A stretch of 64,000 nucleotides of DNA from Lumbricus terrestris (lineage: Eukaryota; Annelida; Clitellata; Crassiclitellata; Lumbricidae), in the NCBI GenBank assembly GCA_949752735.1, contig OX457039.1:71761001-71825000 (forward strand), in the 5' to 3' direction. The stretch's first letter is position 1. Every line of letters begins with the position of its first letter. A program made the position numbers and the translations under genes. The notes under the pieces are model-generated. The model saw nothing but the letters and a program-made list of their open reading frames with translations, did not search any database and was not told the DNA's origin. This document shows, piece by piece, positions 22,956 to 33,444 of this stretch.

Positions 22956-23029
22956 ATGATGGCCTGTCTACTCGTGCCTCCCGTCATTGCGGCGCTACAA
23001 AAGGAGGGACGCAGGCATTCATGGAACTG
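22956..23029 (+). CDS. PDE4: PDE4 (cAMP phosphodiesterase) alternative first coding exon
   Basis: The exon encodes MMACLLVPPVIAALQ then KEGRRHSWN plus two bases (TG) of a cysteine codon, followed by the strong donor GTAAGT at 23030. It resembles the start of the vertebrate long isoform PDE4D3, which also begins MM, carries RRHSW and joins directly to CFDV. The UCR1 exon at 52501 starts with the single base C, so splicing completes TGC (Cys) and continues FDVEN in frame. RRHS fits the protein kinase A consensus; the equivalent serine in PDE4D3 is a known PKA target. The start is set by an in-frame TGA upstream with no other ATG between. Isoform-specific N-termini of PDE4 direct targeting within the cell. 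No transcript evidence is available to me. Confidence 0.78.
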
Positions 23030-23046
23030 GTAAGTTGATTGTATGG

Positions 23047-24290
23047 GTTGGCGGTTGACCGTGGTGGGATAAGGGGTTGACAGTTGACCACGAGTTAAGG
23101 GGTTAGCAGTTGATCGTGGGTTAATGGATCGACGGTTTATCGAAGGCCAATGGGTTGGCGGTTGGCCGAGGGATAAGAGTTGGCGGTTGACCGAGGGTTA
23201 AAGGTTGGCGGTTGACCGAGGGTTAAGGGGCTGGCGGTTGGCCGAGGGATAAGGGTTGGCGGTTGACCGAGGGTTAAGGGTCTGGCGGTTGACCGAGGGT
23301 TAAGGGGCTGGCGATTGACCGAGGGTTAAGGGTTGGCGGTTGACCGAGGGTTAAGGGGCTGGCGGTTGACCGAGGGTTAAGGGGCTGGCGGTTGGCCGAG
23401 GGTTAATGGTTGGCGGTTGACCGAGGGTTAAGGGTCTGGCGGTTGGCCGAGGGTTAAGGGGCTGGCGGTTGACCGAGAGTTAAGGGGCTGGCGGTTGACC
23501 GAGGGTTAAGGAGTTGGCGGTTGACCGAGGGTTAAGGGTTGGCGGTTGACCGAGGGTTAAGGGGCTGGCGGTTGACCGAGGGTTAAGGGGCTGGCGGTTG
23601 ACCGAGGGTTAATGGGCTGGCGGTTGACCGAGAGTTAAGGGGTTGGCGGTTGACCGAGGGTTAAGGAGTTGGCGGTTGACCGACGGTTAAGGGTTGGCGG
23701 TTGACCGAGGGTTAAGGGGCTGGCGGTTAAACGAGGGTTAATGGGCTTGCTGTTAACCGAGGGTTAAGGGGTTGGCGGTCGACCGAGGGTTAAGGAGTTG
23801 GCAGTTGACCGAGAGTTAAGGGTTGGCGGTTGACCGATGGCTAAGGGTTTGGCGGTTGACCGAGGGTTAAGAGTCTGGCGGTTGACCGTGGGCTAATGGG
23901 CTGGCGGTTGTCCGAGGGTTAAGGAGTTGGCGGTTGACCGACGGTTAAGGGTTGGCGGTTGACCGAGGGTTAAGGGGCTGGCGGTTGACCGACGGTTAAG
24001 GAGTTGGCGGTTGACCGACGGTTAAGGGTTGGCGGTTGACCGAGAGTTAAGGAGTTGGCGGTTGACCGAGGGTTAAGGGGCTGGCGGTTAAACGAGGGTT
24101 AAGGGTTGGCGGTTGACCGAGAGTTAAGGGGCTGGCGGTTGACCGAGGGTTAAGGAGTTGGCGGTTGACCGAGGGTTAAAGGTTGGCGGTTGACCGAGGG
24201 TTAAGGGGCTGGCGGTTAAACGAGGGTTAATGGGCTTGCGGTTGACCGAGAGTTAAGGGTTGGCGGTTGACCGAGAGTTAACTTTAATTG
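23047..24290. repeat. ~25-bp G-rich minisatellite, about 50 copies
   Basis: The unit is close to GGTTAAGGGGCTGGCGGTTGACCGA, varying from 24 to 27 bp. It starts about 15 bases after the splice donor of the PDE4 first exon. G-runs are confined to the plus (sense) strand. GGTTAAGGG looks telomere-like, but the unit is too long for a telomeric array. Confidence 0.95.
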
Positions 24291-24715
24291 TAATTGCTAT
24301 AAGTATCTTTAATTGCAATTGTAATAAGTAACTTCAATTGTAATTGCTATAAGTAACTTCAATTGTAGTTGTAATAAGTAACATCAATTCTAATTGATAT
24401 AAGTGACTTCTAATGTAATTGTAATAAGTAACTTCAATTGTAATTGTAATAAGTAACTTCAATTGTAATTGTAATAAGTGACTTCAATTGTAATTGTAAT
24501 GAGTAACTTCTATTGTAATTGTGATAAGTAACTTCAATTGTAATTGTAATAAGTAACCTCAATTGTAATTGTAATAAGTAACTTCTATTGTAATTGTGAT
24601 AAGTAACTTCTATTGTAATTGTGATAAGTAACTTCAATTGTAATTGTAATAAGTAACCTCAATTGTAATTGTAATAAGTAACTTCTATTGTAATTGTAAT
24701 AAGTGACTTCTATTG
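24291..24715. repeat. 24-bp AT-rich minisatellite, ~17 copies
   Basis: Tandem TAATTGTAATAAGTAACTTCAAT-type units directly abut the preceding G-rich array, with no unique sequence between them. Confidence 0.95.
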
Positions 24716-25088
24716 CGCCGATCGGTGTCCACTGCAGAAAGTGACATCAACTGAAAGCACACAAAAAACGAGTCTGTTTTCATGTGAATATATGATTATT
24801 AAGAAGACCAGTCCCAATGAAGACTGATGTATCTTCGGAACTTGATGAAGGAAAAGACATTTGAATAATAACAATTATCAAAGGAATTGATATGCGTAGG
24901 CATAATATAATATAATATAATATAATATACATAGATATATATATATAATATATGCTATAATAGTTGGTTTTTCAGTCTAACGTCACTGCATGTGCATGTG
25001 AGGACCAAGACCTACGTCTCATTAGCGACGCCCTTCCCCTTTATCCCGGGCTGAGACTGGCACTGGCAGAGTGCGATCAGTGGCGCAG

Positions 25089-25092
<4 letters not shown>
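24716..25092. other. No recognisable gene; (TAATA)n at ~24905-24930
   Basis: Unique sequence with one pentanucleotide microsatellite. Confidence 0.5.

Positions 25093-25171
<79 letters not shown>
25093..25171. repeat. (CA)n repeat
   Basis: About 79 bases of pure CA. Confidence 0.97.
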
Positions 25172-25179
<8 letters not shown>

Positions 25180-25317
25180 TCTCCATTGAACGATATGATA
25201 TAAAATTATTCTGTGCATGCATTCGATTTATATCGAAACAAACCGTGAAACAAAGTCAGACGGTGTTGACGAATGTCACTGTATGTGTGGCCGATATTGT
25301 CATGCAGGGTCACAGTG

Positions 25318-25828
25318 GTAGACAAACAGACGGATGGACAGGCAGACAGACAGACAGATAGACAGACAGACAGGCAGATAAACAGGCAGCCAGGCAGACA
25401 GACAGGCAGGCCATCAGTTGCGGCTAGTTCTGGCTATGTCCTCCAGCACATTTATTAGACTAGGCCTACTAAAGCGATTGGATGATTGCTTTTAAACTCT
25501 AAACAAACCATAAAATATATAAAATGTCACTCGATGATTGTAAATGGGGCAATTATTAATGATTAAGAAAATTGTGTACAGCACGTTTATGATTGGTTGA
25601 TATCTGGGTTGTTTGGATCAATCCATACATCCGCCCCAGTTTCTTTTTATTAGACTGTTATACGGTGTCAAGGTCGTAGCATGGCGGAAAGACATGCAGA
25701 CAGACAGACAGGCAGACAGACAGACAGACAGACAGATAGGCAGACAGACAGGCAGACAGACAGATAGGCAGACAGACAGACAGACAGACAGATAGGCAGA
25801 CAGACAGATAGGCAGACAGACAGACAGT
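25318..25828. repeat. GACA/GGCA arrays flanking ~280 bp of unique sequence
   Basis: CAGACAGGCAGA-type repeats at 25318-25412 and 25690-25828. The 25413-25689 interval is unique and shows no gene. Confidence 0.9.
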
Positions 25829-25865
25829 GGGTGTAGTTCTGCATGACTGCCTTCTTCGTGGTTTC

Positions 25866-26335
25866 TATATCTCTATATCTCTATATTTCTATATCTCTTT
25901 AATCTCTCTATATATATATCTATATCTCTATATATCTCTATATCTCTATATATCTATATCTCTATATATCTTTAATCTCTATATATCTATATCTCTATAT
26001 ATCTATGTATCTTTAATCTCTATATATCTATATCTCTTTAATCTCTCACTATATATATTTATATCTCTATATATCTATATCTCTATATCTATATTATATC
26101 TATATCTCTATATATCTATATCTCTATATATCTATATCTCTATATATCTATATCTCTATATATCTTTAATCTCTATATATCTATATCTCTTTAATCTCTA
26201 TATATATATATATCTACATCTCTAGATCTCTATATCTTTATATATCTATATCTTTTTAATCTCTATATAATCTATATCTCTTTAGTCTCTCTCTATATAT
26301 CTATATCTCTAGATCTCTATATCTCTATATATCTA
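25866..26335. repeat. (TATATCTC)-type array, left part
   Basis: Imperfect TATATCTCTATATATC and TTTAATCTC units. The same array resumes at 28559-28670, after the mariner-type insertion. Confidence 0.93.
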
Positions 26336-28558
26336 CAGGGTGCGCCAAAAAAAGTAATCCCCTACGGTTTTCAGCCCATATCTTGGCCAAACATAAGAAT
26401 TTTTAAATGAAACTTTACAGTCTTAAAGGCAATTCATATTTACGTACAATGGTCAAATTATAAAAAAAATAATTCAAATAGAACAAAAGTTATATCACTT
26501 TTAGTGAGGCCACCCACCGTTTTTTGACGTTTCAAAAAGAAAAGCAGCAAAAATTAGTTTTTTCCCCAATATCTTGGCCAACAGTAACAATATCGAAATG
26601 AAATTTTACAGGCTTAAAGACAATTCATATCTACACATGGTGGCCAGATTTCATCAAAATATTTCAGACACAACAAAAGGTATACCACTTTTAGTGAGGC
26701 CACCCACCGTTTTTGACGATTAAAAAGCGTAACGCAGCAAAAAGTAACAAACAATGTGATTTTATCAAGTCACTAGCTTTTATACCCGGCTTCGCCCGGG
26801 TTCCGTCAATTTTTCCCCCCAAATTTCCCCTCATCCCCACCGCCACCCCCTCCACAACACGCCACCACTAACTCCAACCTCCACCGGTACGCCACACGTG
26901 AAATTTTCGATTTCGGGGAAAAATTTCCCCCCAAATTTCCACCCACCCCCTACCCCACCCCTCCACAACACGCCACCACTAACTCTGACCTCCACCGGTA
27001 CGCCACCCGTGAAATTTTGGTTTTTGGGGGAAAAACCCCCCTCCCAAATTTTCACCCACCCCCTACCCCACCCCACACCTCCCTCCACAGCACGCCACCA
27101 CTAACTCCGACCTTCACCGGTACGCCACCCTTGAAATTCAGGTTTTCGGGGAAAAATTTCCACCCGAATTTCTCCCCCCACCATCCACCACCTCCACCCC
27201 TACACCCCCCCACTCCACCCCCACCCGCCCCCCACCCCCCACAACACGCCACCACTAAATCCGACCTCCACCGGTACGCCACACGTGAAATTTTGGTTTT
27301 CGAGAAAAAAATTTCCCCCCCAAAATTTTCACCCACCCCCTACCCACCCCCCTCCACAACACGCCACCACTAACTCTGACCTCCACCGTTACGTCACCCG
27401 TGAAATTTTAGTTTTCGGGGAAAAAAATTTCACCCCATATTCTCCACCCCCCCACCATCCACCAGGCCCACCCCTACACCCCCCACTCGACACCTCCACC
27501 ACCCCACCCCCACCCCCATAACACGCCACCACTAACTCTGACCTCCACCTGTACGCTACCCGTGAAATTTTAGTTTTCTGGGAAAAACATTTCCCCCCAA
27601 ATTTCTCCCCCCCACCACCCCACCTTCCACCACCCCACCCCCACCCCACCCCTTCCCCACAACACTCCACCACTATCTCTGACCTCCACCGGTACGCTCC
27701 TCGTGAAATTTTGGTTTTCTGGGAAGAAGTGTGAAAATACATCCAGACATCCGGACATCCATACATACATACATACATACATACATACACACAAACGGAA
27801 GGACAAACTTTGAGAAATATATTATAGATATCTCAAATAACTGTTTGGAACTGAACTTGATAGTGATTCACAACTTGTGTTCAATGTCCCCACCACCAGT
27901 GCCAAACTTCTTTTGAGTCTCTTTGCAAAGTTCTTGATGGACCTGTTGATTAATCTGACAGATTTCTTATTTATCAATTTTATTGTCATCTTGCTAAGTG
28001 ACTTCTCAGTGACGTGCAGCTACGCTGGTACCCTGTTTCTTTTTTAAATAGTAATAATAATGATCATCTGGCAATATCAAGGCTATTTGATAACAATTAT
28101 TTAAGATGAGACTTAATAAAATCGTGTTTTTGCTACTTTTGCTGCGTTACGTCTTTGAATCGTTAAGAAACGGGGTGGCCTCACTAAAAGTGGTATAACT
28201 TATGTTCTGTTTGAAATATATTGATGGAATCTGACCACCATGTGCAGATATTAATTGTCTTTATGCCTGTAAAATTTCATTTCGATATTCTTAGTTTTGG
28301 CCAAGATATTGTCCAGAATAATTAAATTGGTTTTTGTTACTTTTCGTTGCGTCGCGTTTTTAAATCGTCAAAAACCGGTGGGTGGCCTCACTAAAAGTGA
28401 TATAACTTTTGTTCTGTTTCACATATGGCTATGAAATTTGGCTATTGTACGTAGATATGAATTACCTTCAAGCCCGTAAAACTGGATTTGAAAAATTCCT
28501 ATTTTTGGCCAAGATATTGATAAAAATCCGTAGAGAATTACTTTTTTGGCGCACCCTG
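26336..28558. mobile_element. Tc1/mariner-type element with ~430-bp inverted repeats
   Basis: The termini CAGGGTGCGCCAAAAAAAGT and the inverse at 28539-28558 are flanked by TA on both sides (26334-26335, 28559-28560), the Tc1/mariner target. Pairing extends inward to about 26762 on the left and about 28116 on the right. Each arm contains two diverged copies of a ~190-bp subrepeat, seen as ATATCACTTTTAGTGAGGCC and its inverse repeated twice per arm. No transposase is present. The loop contains a second repeat element (26763-27830). Confidence 0.87.
26763..27830. repeat. CCCGGCTTCGCCCGGG-headed element with 7-copy internal tandem repeat
   Basis: It begins ACTAGCTTTTATACCCGGC with a CCCGGC-TTC-GCCCGGG hairpin. 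Seven units of about 100-160 bp follow, each with CGCCACCACTAACTC..GACCTCCACC, GGTACGCCACCCGTGAAATTTT and a C-rich stretch; starts are near 26862, 26962, 27095, 27249, 27363, 27525 and 27664. It ends in (CATA)n and ACGGAAGGACAAACTTTGAG. A similar ACTAGCTGAATTACCCGGCG head occurs inverted at about 56650-56690. The frames are low-complexity Pro/His/Thr or Gly/Trp repeats. I do not know the class. Confidence 0.75.
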
Positions 28559-28670
28559 TATATCTCTTTAATCTCTATATCTCTATATATCTATATATCT
28601 ATATCTTTATATCTCTATATATCTATATATCTATATCTTTATATCTCTATACCTCTATATCTCTATATCG
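28559..28670. repeat. (TATATCTC)-type array, right part
   Basis: Continuation of the array at 25866-26335. Confidence 0.9.
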
Positions 28671-28741
28671 TGGATGTGGCATCTGAAGCTGATGAATGTT
28701 TGTGGCTGTTGGTAGTCATGACAACGTGATAGCAACAACAG

Positions 28742-28742
<1 letters not shown>

Positions 28743-28833
<91 letters not shown>
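28743..28833. repeat. (CT)n repeat
   Basis: About 90 bases of pure CT. Confidence 0.97.
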
Positions 28834-28838
<5 letters not shown>

Positions 28839-28987
28839 TGATTTCGTCGCCTTCTACGTTTAAATGAATAAAAACAAATGAATAAAATAATAATTATTTA
28901 TAATAATTATTGTTTTTCTGATGTGGAGAATTTAATTTGATAGAAAATCAGATTAATTCATCGTTAGGTGACTGATTCAAATAAACA

Positions 28988-29174
28988 ACCGTCTGTCTGT
29001 TTGCATATCTGTCCGTCTGTCTGTCTGTCTGCATATCTGTCTGTCTGTATGTCTGCATATCTGTCCGTCTGTTTGTCTGTCTGTCTGCATATCTGTCCGT
29101 CTGTCTGTCTGTCTGCATATCTGTCTGTCTGTATGTCTGCATATCTGTCCGTCTGTTTGTCTGTCTGTCTGCAT
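28988..29174. repeat. (GTCT)n array, left of the LTR element
   Basis: TCTGTCTG repeats with regular GCATATCTGTCCG punctuation and a higher-order duplication. The array is interrupted by the LTR retrotransposon and resumes at 32598. Confidence 0.95.
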
Positions 29175-30332
29175 TGTAGCGATATCCTTGATCCCACCCA
29201 TACGTTCTTACCCTGCTATATATATATTGTTGAATGTTAATTACACATGTTAAGTTAGGCAGAGGCCCTAGTTAATGATTAGTTAATAACTTGATTGAGA
29301 ACTTTCACATTGCTCTGTTTAATTAATTGACCAGTGCTATAACCAGTACTTAGGGGCAAAATATATATTAAATGGGGGCAAACATTGCGGAATATAACAA
29401 TGATCAATCACGGCATCAGCCAATGAGATGCGGATGAAAGAGTCTGCTGCCGCGCCTGCGCGTGGAGCATCTTCAGTCGAGGAAGGAGGAACGTAATGGC
29501 CGAAGTTGCAACGGTCGCAAGTTGTGGATAATTATTGTCGAATATTATCGTGTGGTTTCGTGACAGTCGGAACGATTGGAAGCCGGAGTTACGAACGATT
29601 AGTGTCCTAAAGTGTGGACTATATTGAAAGTCGAAGAGCGTAACGAACGGTCGGTAAAACGCTTTACTTACCGGTAAGAGCGTGTATGCGTTGCAGTTTC
29701 CAGCGCATACCTTAGATCAACGAAGTTACTTCTCGAGACATTGCGAAGTAATAAATAATCTACAAAGGTTACTTCGGACGATAAATGAAAGTCGCAATAG
29801 TTTGTAAATTCGACATTGAACAGGAACTGTTCAAACTGTAAGCAACAACGGCAAAGATATTCGGCACTTGAGAAGAAGAGTACGACAATTATCCGCAACG
29901 GAGAAATGAAATCTACAGCCTGGAGATCCGCCATTGACGAGAATACGATGAAGACTGGCCAGTGGTAATCAACTACAAGAATTCTACGCGGGAGGGTAGA
30001 TATTAAAGTTATATCCCTTAAAGTCACTTTAATCAGTACTGGTTTAGGTAAGGCTATTTAATAGAAGGTTGTGTTAAAGCAGACATTATCCCAAACCCTT
30101 AGCAAAAGGATTTGAGTGCTGTACATGTTGACATATTTTAATATTCATATGCTAATATTATTTTTATATTAAACACTCGACTTGTTGATTTGATGACATA
30201 TAGGGCAATAACCTACATTGCAGCGAATAGGAATATAGTATGCTAATGAGTAACATGATCTCCGCTCTGAGATCTGGAATATAATTCCACCCAAACAATC
30301 GAGCCATAGTGTGGTCTTAGCATTCCGTTACA
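29175..30332 (+). repeat. 5' LTR
   Basis: Starts TGTAGCGATATCC and ends CATTCCGTTACA. A 119-codon minus frame inside is identical in both LTRs except for one codon and has no recognisable domain, so I do not call it a gene. Confidence 0.95.
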
Positions 30333-30336
30333 AAAC

Positions 30337-30356
30337 TGGGGGCTTCGTCCGAGGGA
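30337..30356 (+). other. Primer-binding-site-like sequence
   Basis: TGGGGGCTTCGTCCGAGGGA starts four bases after the LTR. It resembles the tRNA-Pro primer site of many retroelements (TGGGGGCTCGTCCGGGA) with small insertions, so the tRNA assignment is tentative. Confidence 0.6.
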
Positions 30357-30636
30357 TCTAGAACAATTTTAGACTGTAAATCTAAGGGATCTAAGAAGTA
30401 TTAGATTGCATAGTTTAATTACGATAGAAATTAGTTTGACTCACGTGTGTATAAGCTTCAAGCGCCGTTTGAATATTAATTAGGTGTGACGTAGCTTGTA
30501 GTTTGATTATACTGACTGTTATTGGTTGACAAAGAGGTCAGGTCTAAGGTTGAACTGATTCACCGCGAAAATTTAAATAGCGCTTTAGAAAATTTTCTAG
30601 CGCAGAATTGTCTATAAGATAACTAATCTTTGACAA

Positions 30637-31002
30637 ATGGCGGTGGAATTTGCAAAGTGGGTTAAGATTGGATCGGAACTTGGTTATTCGGATCAAGGAC
30701 TTAGAGATTTCGTCAGAGAGAGACAAGAAGAGAGCAAGGCCTTTAAACAAGCAGAATTGCTGGCTGATTATGAAAAAGAGAAATTAATTTCAGAACGAGA
30801 AAGGGAACGAAGGCAAGAAGAAATAGCCGACAAGAGACGTCAAGAAGAAATAGCTGACAAGAGACGTCAAGAAGAAATAGCTGACAAGAGACGTCAAGAA
30901 GAGATAGCTGAAGCTGACAAACGATGTAATGAGGAATTAGAGTTACGAAAGCTAGAGATGGAAGAAAAGAGGAATTCGGAAGAGAGAGAGAAGCCAATCT
31001 GA
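30637..31002 (+). pseudogene. gag-like N-terminal fragment with coiled-coil repeats
   Basis: Starts MAVEFAKWVKIGSELGYSD, the N-terminal style of many invertebrate gypsy-type Gag proteins. A highly charged helix follows, including a tandemly repeated RRQEEIADK unit (four copies, residues ~62-98). An apparent one-base insertion near 30990 changes the frame: the gag-like text continues about 20 codons in another frame (LKRIELDNQKTIRL) before the internal deletion point. No capsid core or zinc knuckle remains. Confidence 0.7.
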
Positions 31003-31041
31003 AGAGGATTGAATTAGACAACCAGAAAACGATTAGACTTA

Positions 31042-31173
31042 AAGACTGGTAACATAAGAAATGCTAGAGTAATGCGCTGGTACCTAATGCTTCAGAACTA
31101 CAGCTTTAGAGTTAGATACCTCAAAGGTAGTGACAATGTAGTGGCTGACTATTTAAGCCGAGGATTAGAGTAA
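31042..31173 (+). pseudogene. C-terminal end of a gypsy-type RNase H domain
   Basis: Encodes NARVMRWYLMLQNYSF, RVRYLKGSDNVVADYLSR, then GLE and a TAA. The RW...LQ.Y.F...Y.KG..N..AD.LSR pattern is the RNase H tail of Ty3/gypsy Pol. It is joined to gag sequence near 31040, which defines the internal deletion. The frame stops right after LSR and about 260 bases of non-coding sequence lead to the 3' LTR. No integrase zinc finger follows, which is unusual for the standard gypsy order. Confidence 0.8.
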
Positions 31174-31423
31174 GTAGAATTAGACATGTAGATAGGAGAA
31201 TCAGTGTAAATGCAATGTAAATTACAAGTATAGGTACGGTAAAGGTGATACAAGTTGAATTATCACAATAGATGTTAAATGTTAATGTTGAGTAGGTTGT
31301 TGCATAGTTACATAGCTATAGCTAGTGTAAGTGCTAGTGTAGATGACTGAGTAGTAGGAGTATTATAAGAAGTATGGGTAGTTTTAATAAGGATATTGAA
31401 AAGAAAATTTGTAGCAAATTTTA

Positions 31424-31439
31424 ATTTGTGGGGGATTGT
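31424..31439 (+). other. Polypurine-tract-like site
   Basis: AATTTGTGGGGGATTG lies immediately before the 3' LTR, in the position of the plus-strand primer. Confidence 0.5.
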
Positions 31440-32597
31440 TGTAGCGATATCCTTGATCCCACCCATACGTTCTTACCCTGCTATATATATATTGTTGAAT
31501 GTTAATTACACATGTTAAGTTAGGCAGAGGCCCTAGTTAATGATTAGTTAATAACTTGATTGAGAACTTTCACATTGCTCTGTTTAATTAATTGACCAGT
31601 GCTATAACCAGTACTTAGGGGCAAAATATATATTAAATGGGGGCAAACATTGCGGAATATAACAATGATCAATCACGGCATCAGCCAATGAGATGCGGAT
31701 GAAAGAGTCTGCTGCCGCGCCTGCGCGTGGAGCATCTTCAGTCGAGGAAGGAGGAACGTAATGGCCGAAGTTGCAACGGTCGCAAGTTGTGGATAATTAT
31801 TGTCGAATATTATCGTGTGGTTTCGTGACAGTCGGAACGATTGGAAGCCGGAGTTACGAACGATTAGTGTCCTAAAGTGTGGACTATATTGAAAGTCGAA
31901 GAGCGTAACGAACGGTCGGTAAAACGCTTTACTTACCGGTAAGAGCGTGTATGCGTTGCAGTTTCCAGCGCATACCTTAGATCAACGAAGTTACTTCTCG
32001 AGACATTGCGAAGTAATAAATAATCTACAAAGGTTACTTCGGACGATAAATGAAAGTCGCAATAGTTTGTAAATTCGACATTGAACAGGAACTGTTCAAA
32101 CTGTAAGCAACGACGGCAAAGATATTCGGCACTTGAGAAGAAGAGTACGACAATTATCCGCAACGGAGAAATGAAATCTACAGCCTGGAGATCCGCCATT
32201 GACGAGAATACGATGAAGACTGGCCAGTGGTAATCAACTACAAGAATTCTACGCGGAAGGGTAGATATTAAAGTTATATCCCTTAAAGTCACTTTAATCA
32301 GTACTGGTTTAGGTAAGGCTATTTAATAGAAGGTTGTGTTAAAGCAGACATTATCCCAAACCCTTAGCAAAAGGATTTGAGTGCTGTACATGTTGACATA
32401 TTTTAATATTCATATGCTAATATTATTTTTATATTAAACACTCGACTTGTTGATTTGATGACATATAGGGCAATAACCTACATTGCAGCGAATAGGAATA
32501 TAGTATGCTAATGAGTAACATGATCTCCGCTCTGAGATCTGGAATATAATTCCACCCAAACAATCGAGCCATAGTGTGGTCTTAGCATTCCGTTACA
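31440..32597 (+). repeat. 3' LTR
   Basis: Same length as the 5' LTR (1158 bp) and nearly identical; followed by the TGCAT duplication and the resumed GTCT array. Confidence 0.95.
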
Positions 32598-32935
32598 TGC
32601 ATATCTGTCTGTCTGTATGTCTGCATATCTGTCCGTCTGTTTGTCTGTCTGTCTGTCTGCATATCTGTCCGTCTGTCTGTCTGTCCGTCTGTCTGGCTTG
32701 CTTCTGACTGTCTGTCTGTCTTTCCGCTGGTCTGTTTGTATGTTTATTGGTCTGTCTTCTGCCTACTTTATTGTCATCGTTTACTCCTTTGCCTGCCTCC
32801 ATCGGTGTCTTTGTCTGTGTCTGTGTCTGTCTGTGTCTGTCTAGTTTGGTCTGTATATGTGCGTCTGTCTATCTGTCTGTCATATATATATACACATATA
32901 TATATATATATACATATATACATATATATATACAG
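32598..32935. repeat. (GTCT)n array, right part, then TATA-rich tract
   Basis: GTCT repeats continue to about 32700 and become irregular. (TA)n-like sequence lies at 32882-32935. Confidence 0.9.
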
Positions 32936-33444
32936 AGGGTGGGTGCCTCTATTTGTCCCTCTGCTTCTTTTTGTCTCACTGTTTCTCTCTGGCTGTCTGT
33001 CTCAGTATCTCTCGTCATTGCCCGCTTGTTATGATATAATTAATGTGCAATATCCTGGTATACTTTGCGTTGAATTGTTTCACTTCCTGCATGGTTATAT
33101 GTCTGGCTTTGTATCTCTTTAATCACCAGTGTCTACTATCTACCCCCTGCCGTCTGTACCTATCTGTCCTTTGAGTCCAAAATGTGTTAAGTCCACAAGC
33201 AAAGACTCCACTTATATTATTATTATATTCGTTTTAATGGTAACAAAAACTGATAGACACACCGCTATCAGGTACAAGAAGCAGTTGATCAAATACAATA
33301 TAATACCTATAGAATGTCTTTAGCATTGACTGTTGCATTTGTCTTAGGATGAGCACAAAATGACAGAAATTACAAAAGAATGTTTCTATGTTTATATATT
33401 ATAGGGTATAGGTTGCAATAATGAGACTAGACAATTTATTATAA
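32936..33444. other. No recognisable gene
   Basis: Unique sequence; its right part may be 3' UTR of the minus-strand LINE that follows. Confidence 0.45.

Larger units (their letters stand above)
29175..32597 (+). mobile_element. Ty3/gypsy-type LTR retrotransposon, internally deleted, very young
   Basis: Two 1158-bp direct repeats (29175-30332 and 31440-32597) begin TG and end CA. They are flanked by the 5-bp target duplication TGCAT (29170-29174 and 32598-32602). I counted only two differences between the LTRs (AACAACGG/AACGACGG and GCGGGAGG/GCGGAAGG), so insertion was recent. The 1107-bp interior holds a PBS-like site, a gag-like N-terminus, the tail of an RNase H domain and a G-rich polypurine tract. 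Protease, reverse transcriptase and integrase are absent, so the copy cannot be autonomous. The gypsy-type assignment comes from the RNase H tail. Confidence 0.93.

Noticed and set aside
23047..24290. Interstitial telomeric repeat (GGTTAAGGG)
   Set aside because: The period is about 25 bp with GGCGGTTGACCGA in each unit; it is a minisatellite and not TTAGGG-type telomere DNA.
26831..27806. Pro-rich/Gly-rich frames suggesting structural proteins
   Set aside because: They follow the seven-copy C-rich tandem repeat and are present on both strands.
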